From assembly GCA_016938155.1 (NCBI GenBank), contig JAFGVF010000163.1, positions 1 through 5,830 on the forward strand: 5,830 bases of DNA, given 5' to 3'. The notes beneath the pieces are model-generated. The model was not told the origin of the DNA, did no database searches, and worked only from the letters and a program-made list of their open reading frames with translations. Source of the stretch: Candidatus Cloacimonadota bacterium (GTDB taxonomy: Bacteria > Cloacimonadota > Cloacimonadia > Cloacimonadales > JAFGVF01). The position numbers and the translations under genes were made by a program. Within the stretch, counting starts at the first letter, position 1. Each line of letters starts with the position of its first letter. Below are positions 1 through 5,611 of the stretch, one piece after another.

Positions 1-1
1 A

Positions 2-859
2 AATGAGGAGTTCAAAACGGTTGTGTTTATCAATAAAAACAAATGCAACACTACCAGAATCTTTCGTGAAGTCCTGAAAGGTGAAGTTGAGATAATTAAT
101 ACTGAAAATCTGAATACCAGCTGTCTTCGCAAGAATACACTGGTTATATATATCGATTTTGATAAAGAAAATATCATCAAGGATGATGTATTAGCTACTA
201 TCGAGGAGTCTAAGGCGGATGTAATTTTGATCTCCACTGAAGTGAATAAACTTGATTTTGATGTAAACGGATTCTTTTTTGCCCCTGTGAATATTCCTGC
301 TCTGCTCTTCCCGTATATCTACACTTTGGTAATTAAAGCGTTAACTATGGTTAAGGTGTTGAAAGAAGAGGACAGACTTCTTGATAAAATCATAGCCGGT
401 TTGATTAATAAAGCCGGGGCAATTACACGAAACCAGCCTTTTGACCTTAATCTCGCCAAGCACTATGCTCATTATATTCATGGAAGAATCCCGCTCATAT
501 ATTATACTCAGAAGCTTTATCGCCCTATTGCAGGCAGGCTCAAAAATCAAATAAACCGCATTTCAAAGTATCCGGCTTTCTATAGCAGTTATGAAAACAT
601 GCAGATGTACGAAATGGGTGTGTGGGAAAGAGAACTTCTAAATGAAAACTATGTCCCGATTATTATCAGCAGACTTAGTTTCACAACACCAGAAAGAGAT
701 GATTTTAAGGATTTGCTGACAAAAAAAGGAATCAATTTCTTGGATATCTATGGAGAAAATGATAATCCCCTGGTCGATTTTGCCTGTTTAGTCTATTTCG
801 TTGATATGATTGCCTTCTACCTCGCTATGCTGGGTCAAAATGATCCGATAGAAACCTGA
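2..859 (+). CDS. Degenerate bifunctional phosphoglucose/phosphomannose isomerase-like protein (SIS fold), 5' end outside window
   Basis: The reading frame is open to the left edge, so the gene is partial. A GTG at 23 would be the first possible start inside the window, but homology suggests the N-terminus lies upstream. Numbering from that GTG, the C-terminal half matches the family layout: GRIPLIYY near 153-160, then RLKNQIN at 172-178 and PAFY, then a WE pair at 201-202, and a closing segment (DFACLVYFVDMIAFYLAMLGQNDP) typical of the bact-PGI_C domain. The N-terminal half has the SIS-like NTLVI strand at 38-42. Members with activity interconvert glucose-6-P or mannose-6-P and fructose-6-P in the cytosol. 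Here the expected SYSGNT loop reads DFDKEN (45-50), the N-E-N-A-K catalytic Glu position is Arg179, and the HNE histidine position is Met195. It is therefore probably a non-catalytic paralogue or one with changed activity. The family call is fairly sure; function is unknown. The motif comparison is from memory. Confidence 0.72.
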   Translation, partial: NEEFKTVVFINKNKCNTTRIFREVLKGEVEIINTENLNTSCLRKNTLVIYIDFDKENIIKDDVLATIEESKADVILISTEVNKLDFDVNGFFFAPVNIPALLFPYIYTLVIKALTMVKVLKEEDRLLDKIIAGLINKAGAITRNQPFDLNLAKHYAHYIHGRIPLIYYTQKLYRPIAGRLKNQINRISKYPAFYSSYENMQMYEMGVWERELLNENYVPIIISRLSFTTPERDDFKDLLTKKGINFLDIYGENDNPLVDFACLVYFVDMIAFYLAMLGQNDPIET

Positions 860-872
860 TTATCACCACAAC

Positions 873-918
873 TTGAGTTTGCACCTAAACGAGCAGCACG
901 AGTTTGGGGCTTTGCGAA
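873..918 (+). repeat. 46-bp dispersed repeat, copy 1, just after the isomerase-like gene
   Basis: It begins 13 bases after the stop codon. It shares 32 of 46 positions, without gaps, with 3570-3615. The outer blocks are nearly identical (TTGAGYTTGCACC at the start, GGGCTTTGCGAA at the end), while the central 21 bases vary. A short dyad (AAAC 887-890 with GTTT 902-905) is centred at the same alignment position as a different dyad in copy 2. The function is unknown; a 3'-UTR structure or a decayed dispersed repeat are both possible. Confidence 0.7.
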
Positions 919-935
919 TTAATCCACTTTACTGT

Positions 936-964
936 AGGGGCGAATTGCGTTCGCCCTATTTTTT
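936..964 (+). terminator. Terminator-like GC hairpin with T-run after the isomerase-like gene
   Basis: GGGCGAA (938-944) pairs perfectly with TTCGCCC (950-956) around a 5-base loop. TA/TA extends the stem beyond one bulged G, and six T residues follow at 959-964. This fits an intrinsic terminator for the gene ending at 859. The TAGGGGCGAA...TTCGCCC sequence also resembles imperfect palindromes that are dispersed in some genomes, so it could be a repeat element doing this job. Confidence 0.6.
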
Positions 965-1068
965 ATAATATCGAATATCGTGACTTTGCTGCATATCGAA
1001 GAGAAATATCTCACTCCAATCTAAGTTTTCTTGCACTCACATCGTTCTATTCAACAAAGCGGTATTTT

Positions 1069-1107
1069 CCCACTGTCCACCCACTGTCACAGTGAGTGGA
1101 CAGTGGG
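1069..1107. repeat. 39-bp near-perfect inverted repeat (hairpin)
   Basis: The arms CCCACTGTCCAC (1069-1080) and GTGGACAGTGGG (1096-1107) are exact reverse complements. After one C/A mismatch (1081 against 1095), CACTGT (1082-1087) and ACAGTG (1089-1094) also pair, leaving almost no loop. No T-run follows, so it is not a standard terminator. Its right arm is part of an 11-bp repeat array. Confidence 0.85.
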
Positions 1108-1140
1108 AGAGCAGTGGAAAAACAGTGGGCGGACACTGAG
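1090..1140 (+). repeat. 11-bp direct-repeat array, about 4.5 units, CAGTGG core
   Basis: Units start with CAGTG at 1090, 1101, 1112 and 1123, each 11 bases apart, followed by a degenerate CACTGAG at 1134. The 3' part of each unit varies (AGTGGA, GGAGAG, GAAAAA, GGCGGA). In the opposite orientation, CCACTGTC units start at 1070 and 1081 with the same 11-base step. The array therefore faces an inverted counterpart, which creates the hairpin at 1069-1107. The spacing is close to one DNA helical turn. It could be a protein-binding array or a slippage-generated repeat. Confidence 0.7.
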
Positions 1141-1477
1141 TTATTGAACGGAGAAGTTTGGTTGCACAAAAAGGGCAGGAACGAGCATAAAACACACTGT
1201 AGATTCATTTTTTAAGCTTCTAAACTCAGAAAATGGGATTTGTTGATAAAAGACCGAATAGAAAGACAAATGAACAACTATTAACAAAAAAGTGTAGCTG
1301 TAAGAGCTGTGTTTTACTCAATTCTGCGAATTGTCAGCAACTCAGAAGAGTCACAATACAGAATACGGGGGTGAATTCAATCTATTGAGTGTCTCGAAGG
1401 AAGTCCCAGTGATATTTCAATTATTAGCAATAGACAATAGATTATGGACTATAAACTATGAGATATATTTTTTCTTC

Positions 1478-1505
1478 TTGACTTCCAGAATGTATAAATC
1501 ATAAT
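1478..1505 (+). promoter_or_regulatory. Putative sigma70-type promoter of the ferredoxin operon
   Basis: TTGACT at 1478-1483 and CATAAT at 1500-1505 are separated by 16 bases, about 40 bases before the ATG at 1545. The -35 box matches the TTGACA consensus at five of six positions and the -10 box matches TATAAT at five of six. A GTATAAAT sequence at 1492-1499 could be an alternative. The position fits the start of the three-gene operon. Confidence 0.5.
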
Positions 1506-1530
1506 CCTGATTGACCGCATATTCTTAAAA

Positions 1531-1538
1531 GAAGGTGA
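1531..1538 (+). promoter_or_regulatory. Ribosome binding site of the exported ferredoxin gene
   Basis: GAAGGTGA ends 6 bases before the ATG at 1545. It supports this start, which also places a hydrophobic export segment at the very N-terminus. Confidence 0.6.
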
Positions 1539-1544
1539 ACGAAA

Positions 1545-2330
1545 ATGAGGAGATACTTTACTATTTTATTGGGAGTACTGATATTCAGTACCTTGATTTA
1601 TGGAATAAGTAGAATAACTTATCAGGTTAATCCTGTGGGGTGTACACTATGCGGTTCTTGTATCAGCAGTTGCCCTAATAATGCCATTGTAGCTGATGAT
1701 GAGATTGGTTGTTTCAGAATAGACCAATCATTATGTGATGGCTGTGGTACATGCCTGGGAAGCTGTCCGCGGAATGCGATATATGTTGCAGACGGAAGAT
1801 CATTTCTATTTGGTCGTGTAACGAATTCGGAAACGAACTTTTACATCGGTTATGCAACCGTGCAGGTTGATACATTATCAGTCACATGTGACCGCTTTGG
1901 AAACTACTTTTTTACCCTTAATGAAGGTATTTATACCCTTAACTGTTCCGCAGATGGCTTTCAATCTGTCCAACATTCTGATATTGCTCTTGCTTCGGAC
2001 GATGCTTATAGACTTAATATCGTTTTGACCCCGAGTACTGGAAACAGTACAAATGCTGTTGGTTCTCAAGCATCAAAACTAAACTGCTATCCAAATCCAA
2101 GCTATAACGGAACAAACATTGAAATCCAACTTAAAGAGAAGGTTACAGACAACCTTGAATTGGAGATATTTAACTTGTTGGGAAAACGGGTTAGAAGTTT
2201 GCCGATGGAAAGCACTGTTTTCTGGGATGGATTGGACTCAAAAGGAGAACAAGTACCGAGCGGAGTTTACATCTGTTCGGTAAGAAACGGAAGTGAAGTG
2301 CTTAAGAAGAAATTGATAATCATGAAATAG
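1545..2330 (+). CDS. Exported 2[4Fe-4S] ferredoxin fused to carboxypeptidase-regulatory-like and C-terminal sorting domains
   Basis: The 261-residue protein has four visible parts. Residues 1-20 form a signal or anchor: MRRYF then a hydrophobic stretch, with an RRxF Tat-like motif and no clear AxA cleavage site. Residues 33-75 carry two Cx2Cx2Cx3CP motifs (C33, C36, C39, C43 and C64, C67, C70, C74), the full ligand set for two [4Fe-4S] clusters as in bacterial ferredoxins. Residues about 86-163 look like a CarboxypepD_reg-like beta-sandwich (GRVTNSET, GYATVQV, FGNYFFTLNEGIYTL). Residues about 179-261 resemble FlgD-like/T9SS type A sorting domains (CYPNPSYNG, FNLLGKRV, FWDG, PSGVY, basic end). 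The expected role is an electron carrier outside the cytoplasm, perhaps held at the cell surface; partner and donor are unknown. It is the first gene of an operon with the propeller gene 7 bases downstream. The domain calls are firm for the ferredoxin, good for the others; export and surface location are inferred. Confidence 0.85.
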   Translation: MRRYFTILLGVLIFSTLIYGISRITYQVNPVGCTLCGSCISSCPNNAIVADDEIGCFRIDQSLCDGCGTCLGSCPRNAIYVADGRSFLFGRVTNSETNFYIGYATVQVDTLSVTCDRFGNYFFTLNEGIYTLNCSADGFQSVQHSDIALASDDAYRLNIVLTPSTGNSTNAVGSQASKLNCYPNPSYNGTNIEIQLKEKVTDNLELEIFNLLGKRVRSLPMESTVFWDGLDSKGEQVPSGVYICSVRNGSEVLKKKLIIMK

Positions 2331-2337
2331 AGGAATT

Positions 2338-3144
2338 ATGAGACAGATATTAGTCATGTTGCTGTTTGTTATATCATTTGGACTCGGGGCAGTCGATAAT
2401 CTACTTAAACGCCCTGAAAGCGTGGTGTATTCCGATAAACTTGATGCATTCCTTATCTCCAACAAGAGTGGGGGAGCAATCGTGAAGATGACACCTGAGG
2501 GTGAAGCGAGTATCTTCAATCAGGATTTAATCTCGGTTCGAGGGATAGTGCTTGTCGATTCCATCCTCTATTGTGCAGCCGAGGGAGGGGTTTTCGGGAT
2601 AAGCATCAATACTGCTAAATTAAAGGTTCAAATCCCTATACCTGATGCCCAATTCTTTAATGATATTGCCTGGGATGGAGGGAATTACCTGTTTGTATCA
2701 GATACAGATGTAGGCAGGATTATCAGGATAGATATTGAGACACGATTCAATACAATTCTGGTTGGAATGAATCTGAAGAACCCGAACGGTATCTATTATG
2801 ATTCCGATAAGAGTCGATTAATAGTTGTGAGTATGGTTGAAAAATCACCAATCTACGAAGTTAATCCCTTGACGGGTAAGATGAAAGTCCTCATCAAAAC
2901 AAAGCTGTCAAATCTTGACGGAATAACCAGAGATGCCAATGGATACTGGTATATCTCCAGCTGGAAAACAGGTACAGTCTATGTTTTCGATAAAAATCTT
3001 AAGGGAAAACCCCAAAAGTTTATAACTCATCAGAAGGGTCCTGCTGATATCTATTATCATGCTAAAGAGAATGCCATTGCGGTGCCGAACTTCAATGGAA
3101 ATATACTCAAGTTTGCCGGTGTTCGGGAAAGTTATCAATTCTAA
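2338..3144 (+). CDS. Secreted SMP-30/gluconolactonase-like (NHL-type) beta-propeller protein
   Basis: The 268-residue protein starts with a Sec-type signal peptide (MRQILVMLLFVISFGLGA, likely cut after Ala18), so it should be periplasmic or extracellular. The rest consists of repeated four-strand blades with recurring phrases such as PESVVYSD (26-33), NDIAWDGGNYLFVSD (108-122), PNGIYYD (149-155), LDGITRD (193-199) and NGYWYISS (201-208), as in six-bladed SMP-30/LRE-like propellers. E27, N150 and D194 sit in the contexts of the three metal ligands of SMP-30 lactonases (Glu, Asn, Asp), so a divalent metal site is possible. The Arg of the substrate-site R-F-N-D motif appears to be Phe106. Sugar-lactone hydrolysis is one option; a binding or scaffold role is another. 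GAGG at 2330-2333, overlapping the previous stop codon, serves as a tight ribosome site. It lacks the sorting domain of its neighbour. Confidence 0.75.
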   Translation: MRQILVMLLFVISFGLGAVDNLLKRPESVVYSDKLDAFLISNKSGGAIVKMTPEGEASIFNQDLISVRGIVLVDSILYCAAEGGVFGISINTAKLKVQIPIPDAQFFNDIAWDGGNYLFVSDTDVGRIIRIDIETRFNTILVGMNLKNPNGIYYDSDKSRLIVVSMVEKSPIYEVNPLTGKMKVLIKTKLSNLDGITRDANGYWYISSWKTGTVYVFDKNLKGKPQKFITHQKGPADIYYHAKENAIAVPNFNGNILKFAGVRESYQF

Positions 3145-3149
3145 AGGAG
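3144..3149 (+). promoter_or_regulatory. Ribosome binding site fixing the PNPOx-family start
   Basis: AAGGAG overlaps the last base of the propeller stop codon and lies 5 bases before the ATG at 3155. It decides against the longer in-frame start at 3059, which would overlap the propeller gene by 86 bases and add 32 residues unlike the family. Confidence 0.75.
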
Positions 3150-3154
3150 AAACA

Positions 3155-3568
3155 ATGAACAAGATTGAATTAATGCCTAAGTTTACAACAATGCAGAGAT
3201 GTTGGCTTGCATCCTATGACGGAGAGTATCCGCGTGTAAGACCGATGATTCTGATTGTCCATGACGGTAGGTTCTGGTTGGCAACAGGTACAGAAGATGC
3301 CAAGACTACCCAGTTAATGAAGCACCCCAAGATTGAAGTAAGTGTTCCACTTAAGGAGAATGAGCAGGAAAGCTTTGTTCGCATAAAGGGGATTGCTCAT
3401 TATACACATAATCCGATTGAACGGGAAACGATCTGGCATATTGCGACCTTTATTCAAAACTACTTCTATTCACCTGAACACCCGGGGTTTGGATTGATTG
3501 AGATACATCCGGCTACTGTCAGCTATATGCCACCGAACAGCTCGGTAGAGGAGAGTTTTAACTGGTAG
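3155..3568 (+). CDS. Pyridoxamine 5'-phosphate oxidase-family (FMN-binding split-barrel) protein
   Basis: The 137-residue product has the usual length and layout of small PNPOx-like proteins: an N-terminal helix, then WLASYDGEYPRVRPMILIV (residues 17-35), a short turn HDGRFWLATG, then the AKTTQLMKHPKIEVSV segment, where such proteins bind the FMN phosphate and begin the next barrel strand. The later strands carry SFVRIKGIAHY and GLIEIHPATVSYM. No signal peptide is present, so it is cytoplasmic. It most likely binds FMN, or possibly F420 or heme, and acts as a reductase or oxidase on an unknown substrate. True PdxH is longer and has a conserved C-terminal PLP-site region not seen here, so vitamin B6 synthesis is not claimed. 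It is the last gene of the operon, 10 bases after the propeller, which suggests a redox link to the exported ferredoxin. Confidence 0.85.
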   Translation: MNKIELMPKFTTMQRCWLASYDGEYPRVRPMILIVHDGRFWLATGTEDAKTTQLMKHPKIEVSVPLKENEQESFVRIKGIAHYTHNPIERETIWHIATFIQNYFYSPEHPGFGLIEIHPATVSYMPPNSSVEESFNW

Positions 3569-3569
3569 C

Positions 3570-3615
3570 TTGAGCTTGCACCCATATTCGTCAAGCGAAT
3601 TCAGGGCTTTGCGAA
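3570..3615 (+). repeat. 46-bp dispersed repeat, copy 2, at the end of the ferredoxin operon
   Basis: It starts one base after the PNPOx-family stop codon and aligns over its full length, without gaps, to 873-918. The conserved blocks are TTGAGCTTGCACC (3570-3582) and GGGCTTTGCGAA (3604-3615). The middle holds a 5-bp dyad, ATTCG (3586-3590) with CGAAT (3596-3600), centred where copy 1 has a different dyad. In both places a strong hairpin follows within about 30 bases. Confidence 0.7.
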
Positions 3616-3640
3616 AAAGTGTCTGCTGGTGGAGGGAGAG

Positions 3641-3704
3641 GATTTAAAGGACTAAGAGGACAGCATGACTTTTTTATGTCATTTCGTCCTCTTTGTCTTA
3701 AATC
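3641..3704. repeat. Long imperfect inverted repeat between the ferredoxin operon and aspS
   Basis: The left arm 3641-3669 and the right arm 3678-3704 form about 23 base pairs in blocks of 7 (GATTTAA), 3, 8 (AAGAGGAC) and 5 (ATGAC), with a 2-base bulge, one single mismatch and one 3-base internal loop. The loop TTTTTTAT is at 3670-3677. No T-run follows the right arm, so it is not a classical intrinsic terminator, though it could stop or slow transcription or protect the 3' end of the upstream message. It may belong to a dispersed palindromic repeat family. The rest of the gap to aspS holds a TTGACT at 3758-3763 without a good -10 box, and a small AGCTA/TAGCT dyad at 3786-3800. Confidence 0.7.
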
Positions 3705-3804
3705 AAACCTTGTTTTGAAGACAAGCAGGATGCATGTCTTACAAATATACAAAAAGCTTGACTCAACACCCATCTCTTCTTTGTTAGCTAAATCATAGCT
3801 TTTA

Positions 3805-3811
3805 AAAGGAG
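3805..3811 (+). promoter_or_regulatory. Ribosome binding site of aspS
   Basis: AAAGGAG lies 5 bases before the ATG at 3817 and fixes the start there. The resulting protein has about eight residues ahead of the usual K-R-[ST]-x-Y-C opening of bacterial AspRS. Confidence 0.75.
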
Positions 3812-3816
3812 TAGAG

Positions 3817-5610
3817 ATGCTTGACTTACTCGGAAACATAAAAAGGTCACATTATTGTAATGACCTGACTGAGGCTTCCATAGGGAAGAAAGTAACCGTG
3901 ATGGGCTGGGTTCATCGCAGAAGAGACTTAGGTGGACTGATATTTGTGGATTTACGCGACAGAACCGGGATTGTACAGGTTGTGTTTAACCCGGAGAATG
4001 AGGCTGTATTATCCAAAGCACAGCGTCTTCGCAACGAGTATGTTGCAGTTGTACAGGGTGTTGTTATTGCCAGGGAAGGGAATATTAACAAGAACATGGC
4101 AACCGGTGCTATTGAACTATTGGCAGAGAATCTGCTGTTACTTAATGACAGCTCTCCGCTTCCCGTACAGGTTAACGAAGGTACGATAGCTGAGGAAGAC
4201 TTGCGTCTGGAATATCGTTATCTCGACCTTAGACGACAATCGATGCAAGAGAAGATTATTCTTCGTCATAAGATTATTGCAAAGATCAGAGAATTCCTCA
4301 CAGAAGCCGGATTCCTCGAGATTGAAACCCCGATTCTAATGAAATCAACCCCTGAGGGTGCCAGGGATTATCTTGTCCCGAGTCGTATTCATGCAGGTAA
4401 GTTCTTTGCCTTACCCCAATCACCTCAGCTTTATAAGCAGTTGCTTATGATTGCCGGCTTTGATAAATACTTCCAGATCGCCCGTTGTTTCCGCGATGAA
4501 GATCTGAGAGCAGACAGACAACCGGAATTCACCCAACTGGATCTGGAGATGAGTTTTGTTAACGAAGAAGATGTTTATAAAGTTATTGAGTCACTCATGG
4601 TGAAAGTCTATAAAGAGACGATTAATGCAGAAGTAAGTGCTCCTTTCCCTCGTATTTCCTACAGAGAGGCAATGGACAGATATGGTTGCGATAAACCGGA
4701 TACCCGTTTTGGAATGCTTCTCAACGATGTTTCCGATATCGTTGCGACCTCAGAGTTTAAGGTTTTTGCCGATGCTCTTGGCAGCAAGGGAACCGTTCGT
4801 TGTATTGTTGCACCGGGATGTGCTGCCTACAGTCGTAAACAGATTGACGGATTGACCGATATTGCCAAGCATCTGGGAGGCAAAGGTCTTGCTTTTGTGA
4901 AGGTTACTGCCGATGATATGGACGGGGGAATTGCCAAGTTCCTGACAGCTGATGAAAAGGCAGGAATACTTGCCAGGACAGAGGCGAAAGAGGGCGATTT
5001 AATCCTCTTTGGTGCTGATTCTGTGCCGATGGTGCAGAAGGTACTGGCAGGTATCCGTAATCATCTGGGGGCTGAGTTGAAGCTTATTGATGAAAACAAG
5101 TTTAATTTCCTCTGGGTAACCAGATTCCCGATGTTTGAGTATAATGCTGAGGAAGGACGCTGGGAACCTTTACATCACATGTTCTCCATGCCGCAGGAGG
5201 AACACCTTCATCTTCTGGATAGCCCGGATAGATTGGACGAAATTGAGGGTCAGATTTATGACCTCGTCTGCAATGGCGTAGAGCTTGCCTCAGGTAGTAT
5301 CAGGTGCCATAGACAGGATATTCAGCATAAGATTTTCAATATCGTCGGTTTCAGTGAAGAGGAGCAGGAAAAGAAATTCGGCTTCTTCCTAAATGCCCTT
5401 CAATACGGCACACCACCTCATGGTGGAATTGCCCCTGGAATCGACAGAATGGTTATGCAGATGACAAATGCCGACAATATCCGTGATGTAATTGCCTTCC
5501 CTAAGACGCTTAAGGCGGTTTGCTTGATGAGTCAGGCACCTAATACTGTGGATGAAAAGCAATTAAAAGAGTTACATATCAAGCTTGCCGGTGAACCCGA
5601 GAAAGCCTAA
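3817..5610 (+). CDS. aspS: Aspartate--tRNA ligase (bacterial type)
   Basis: This cytoplasmic class II synthetase charges tRNA-Asp with aspartate. The 597-residue length matches bacterial AspRS (about 590). In order: an OB-fold anticodon domain (about 1-112, with [20 protein letters not shown] at 29-48), the first catalytic part with motif 1 ([13 protein letters not shown]), PEGARDY flipping-loop region, QSPQ at 201-204, motif 2 FRDED at 225-229 followed by [17 protein letters not shown], then the GAD-type insertion (about 290-425), and motif 3 GGIAPGIDR at 536-544 with Arg544 as the ATP-binding arginine. All key motifs are intact. Leu38 in RRRDLGG occupies the place where discriminating enzymes such as the E. 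coli one have Leu and known non-discriminating ones have His, suggesting it charges only tRNA-Asp. It is followed after one base by a purN-like gene, so the two are probably cotranscribed. Confidence 0.98.
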   Translation: MLDLLGNIKRSHYCNDLTEASIGKKVTVMGWVHRRRDLGGLIFVDLRDRTGIVQVVFNPENEAVLSKAQRLRNEYVAVVQGVVIAREGNINKNMATGAIELLAENLLLLNDSSPLPVQVNEGTIAEEDLRLEYRYLDLRRQSMQEKIILRHKIIAKIREFLTEAGFLEIETPILMKSTPEGARDYLVPSRIHAGKFFALPQSPQLYKQLLMIAGFDKYFQIARCFRDEDLRADRQPEFTQLDLEMSFVNEEDVYKVIESLMVKVYKETINAEVSAPFPRISYREAMDRYGCDKPDTRFGMLLNDVSDIVATSEFKVFADALGSKGTVRCIVAPGCAAYSRKQIDGLTDIAKHLGGKGLAFVKVTADDMDGGIAKFLTADEKAGILARTEAKEGDLILFGADSVPMVQKVLAGIRNHLGAELKLIDENKFNFLWVTRFPMFEYNAEEGRWEPLHHMFSMPQEEHLHLLDSPDRLDEIEGQIYDLVCNGVELASGSIRCHRQDIQHKIFNIVGFSEEEQEKKFGFFLNALQYGTPPHGGIAPGIDRMVMQMTNADNIRDVIAFPKTLKAVCLMSQAPNTVDEKQLKELHIKLAGEPEKA

Positions 5611-5611
5611 G

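Larger units (their letters stand above)
860..1544. other. 685-bp intergenic region rich in repeats and hairpins, no convincing gene
   Basis: Between the isomerase-like gene and the ferredoxin gene no reading frame combines a plausible start, ribosome site and recognisable product. A frame at 904-1095 runs through the hairpin repeats and looks fortuitous. A 51-codon frame at 1233-1388 has four cysteines but no good Shine-Dalgarno sequence. The left half (873-1140) holds a 46-bp repeat copy, a GC hairpin with a T-run, a 39-bp hairpin and 11-bp direct repeats. The right half (1141-1477) is AT-rich with only small dyads, for example CAATTC/GAATTG at 1319-1333. A promoter-like sequence lies at 1478-1505. 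Confidence 0.8.

Noticed and set aside
2..340. Response-regulator receiver domain suggested by the KTVVFINKN opening
   Set aside because: No acidic pocket or phosphoacceptor Asp follows in the right place, and the continuation to the C-terminus fits the Pgi/Pmi family much better.
904..1095. Reading frame of 63 codons on the plus strand
   Set aside because: It starts at a non-ATG codon, runs through the GC hairpin and into the 39-bp palindrome, lacks a ribosome site, and resembles no known protein family. It is probably translated repeat DNA.
1069..1140. CRISPR-like array
   Set aside because: The units are only 11 bases, contiguous, and have no unique spacers of the usual length. No cas gene is nearby.
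3059..3568. Longer version of the PNPOx-family protein starting inside the propeller gene
   Set aside because: The added 32 residues read as out-of-frame propeller sequence. AAGGAG at 3144-3149 and the family length favour the ATG at 3155.
3155..3568. Calling the small flavoprotein PdxH
   Set aside because: At 137 residues it is too short and lacks the C-terminal substrate-binding region of true pyridoxamine phosphate oxidases, so only the family name is justified.
3569..3816. T-box or other amino-acid-responsive leader ahead of aspS
   Set aside because: No T-box consensus (AGGGTGGNACCGCG) or specifier loop is visible, and the hairpin is far from the start and not followed by a T-run.
3591..3839. 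Minus-strand frame across the aspS upstream region
   Set aside because: It is the antisense of the long hairpin and the aspS leader, with low-complexity Pro/Ser content, no ribosome site and no family resemblance.
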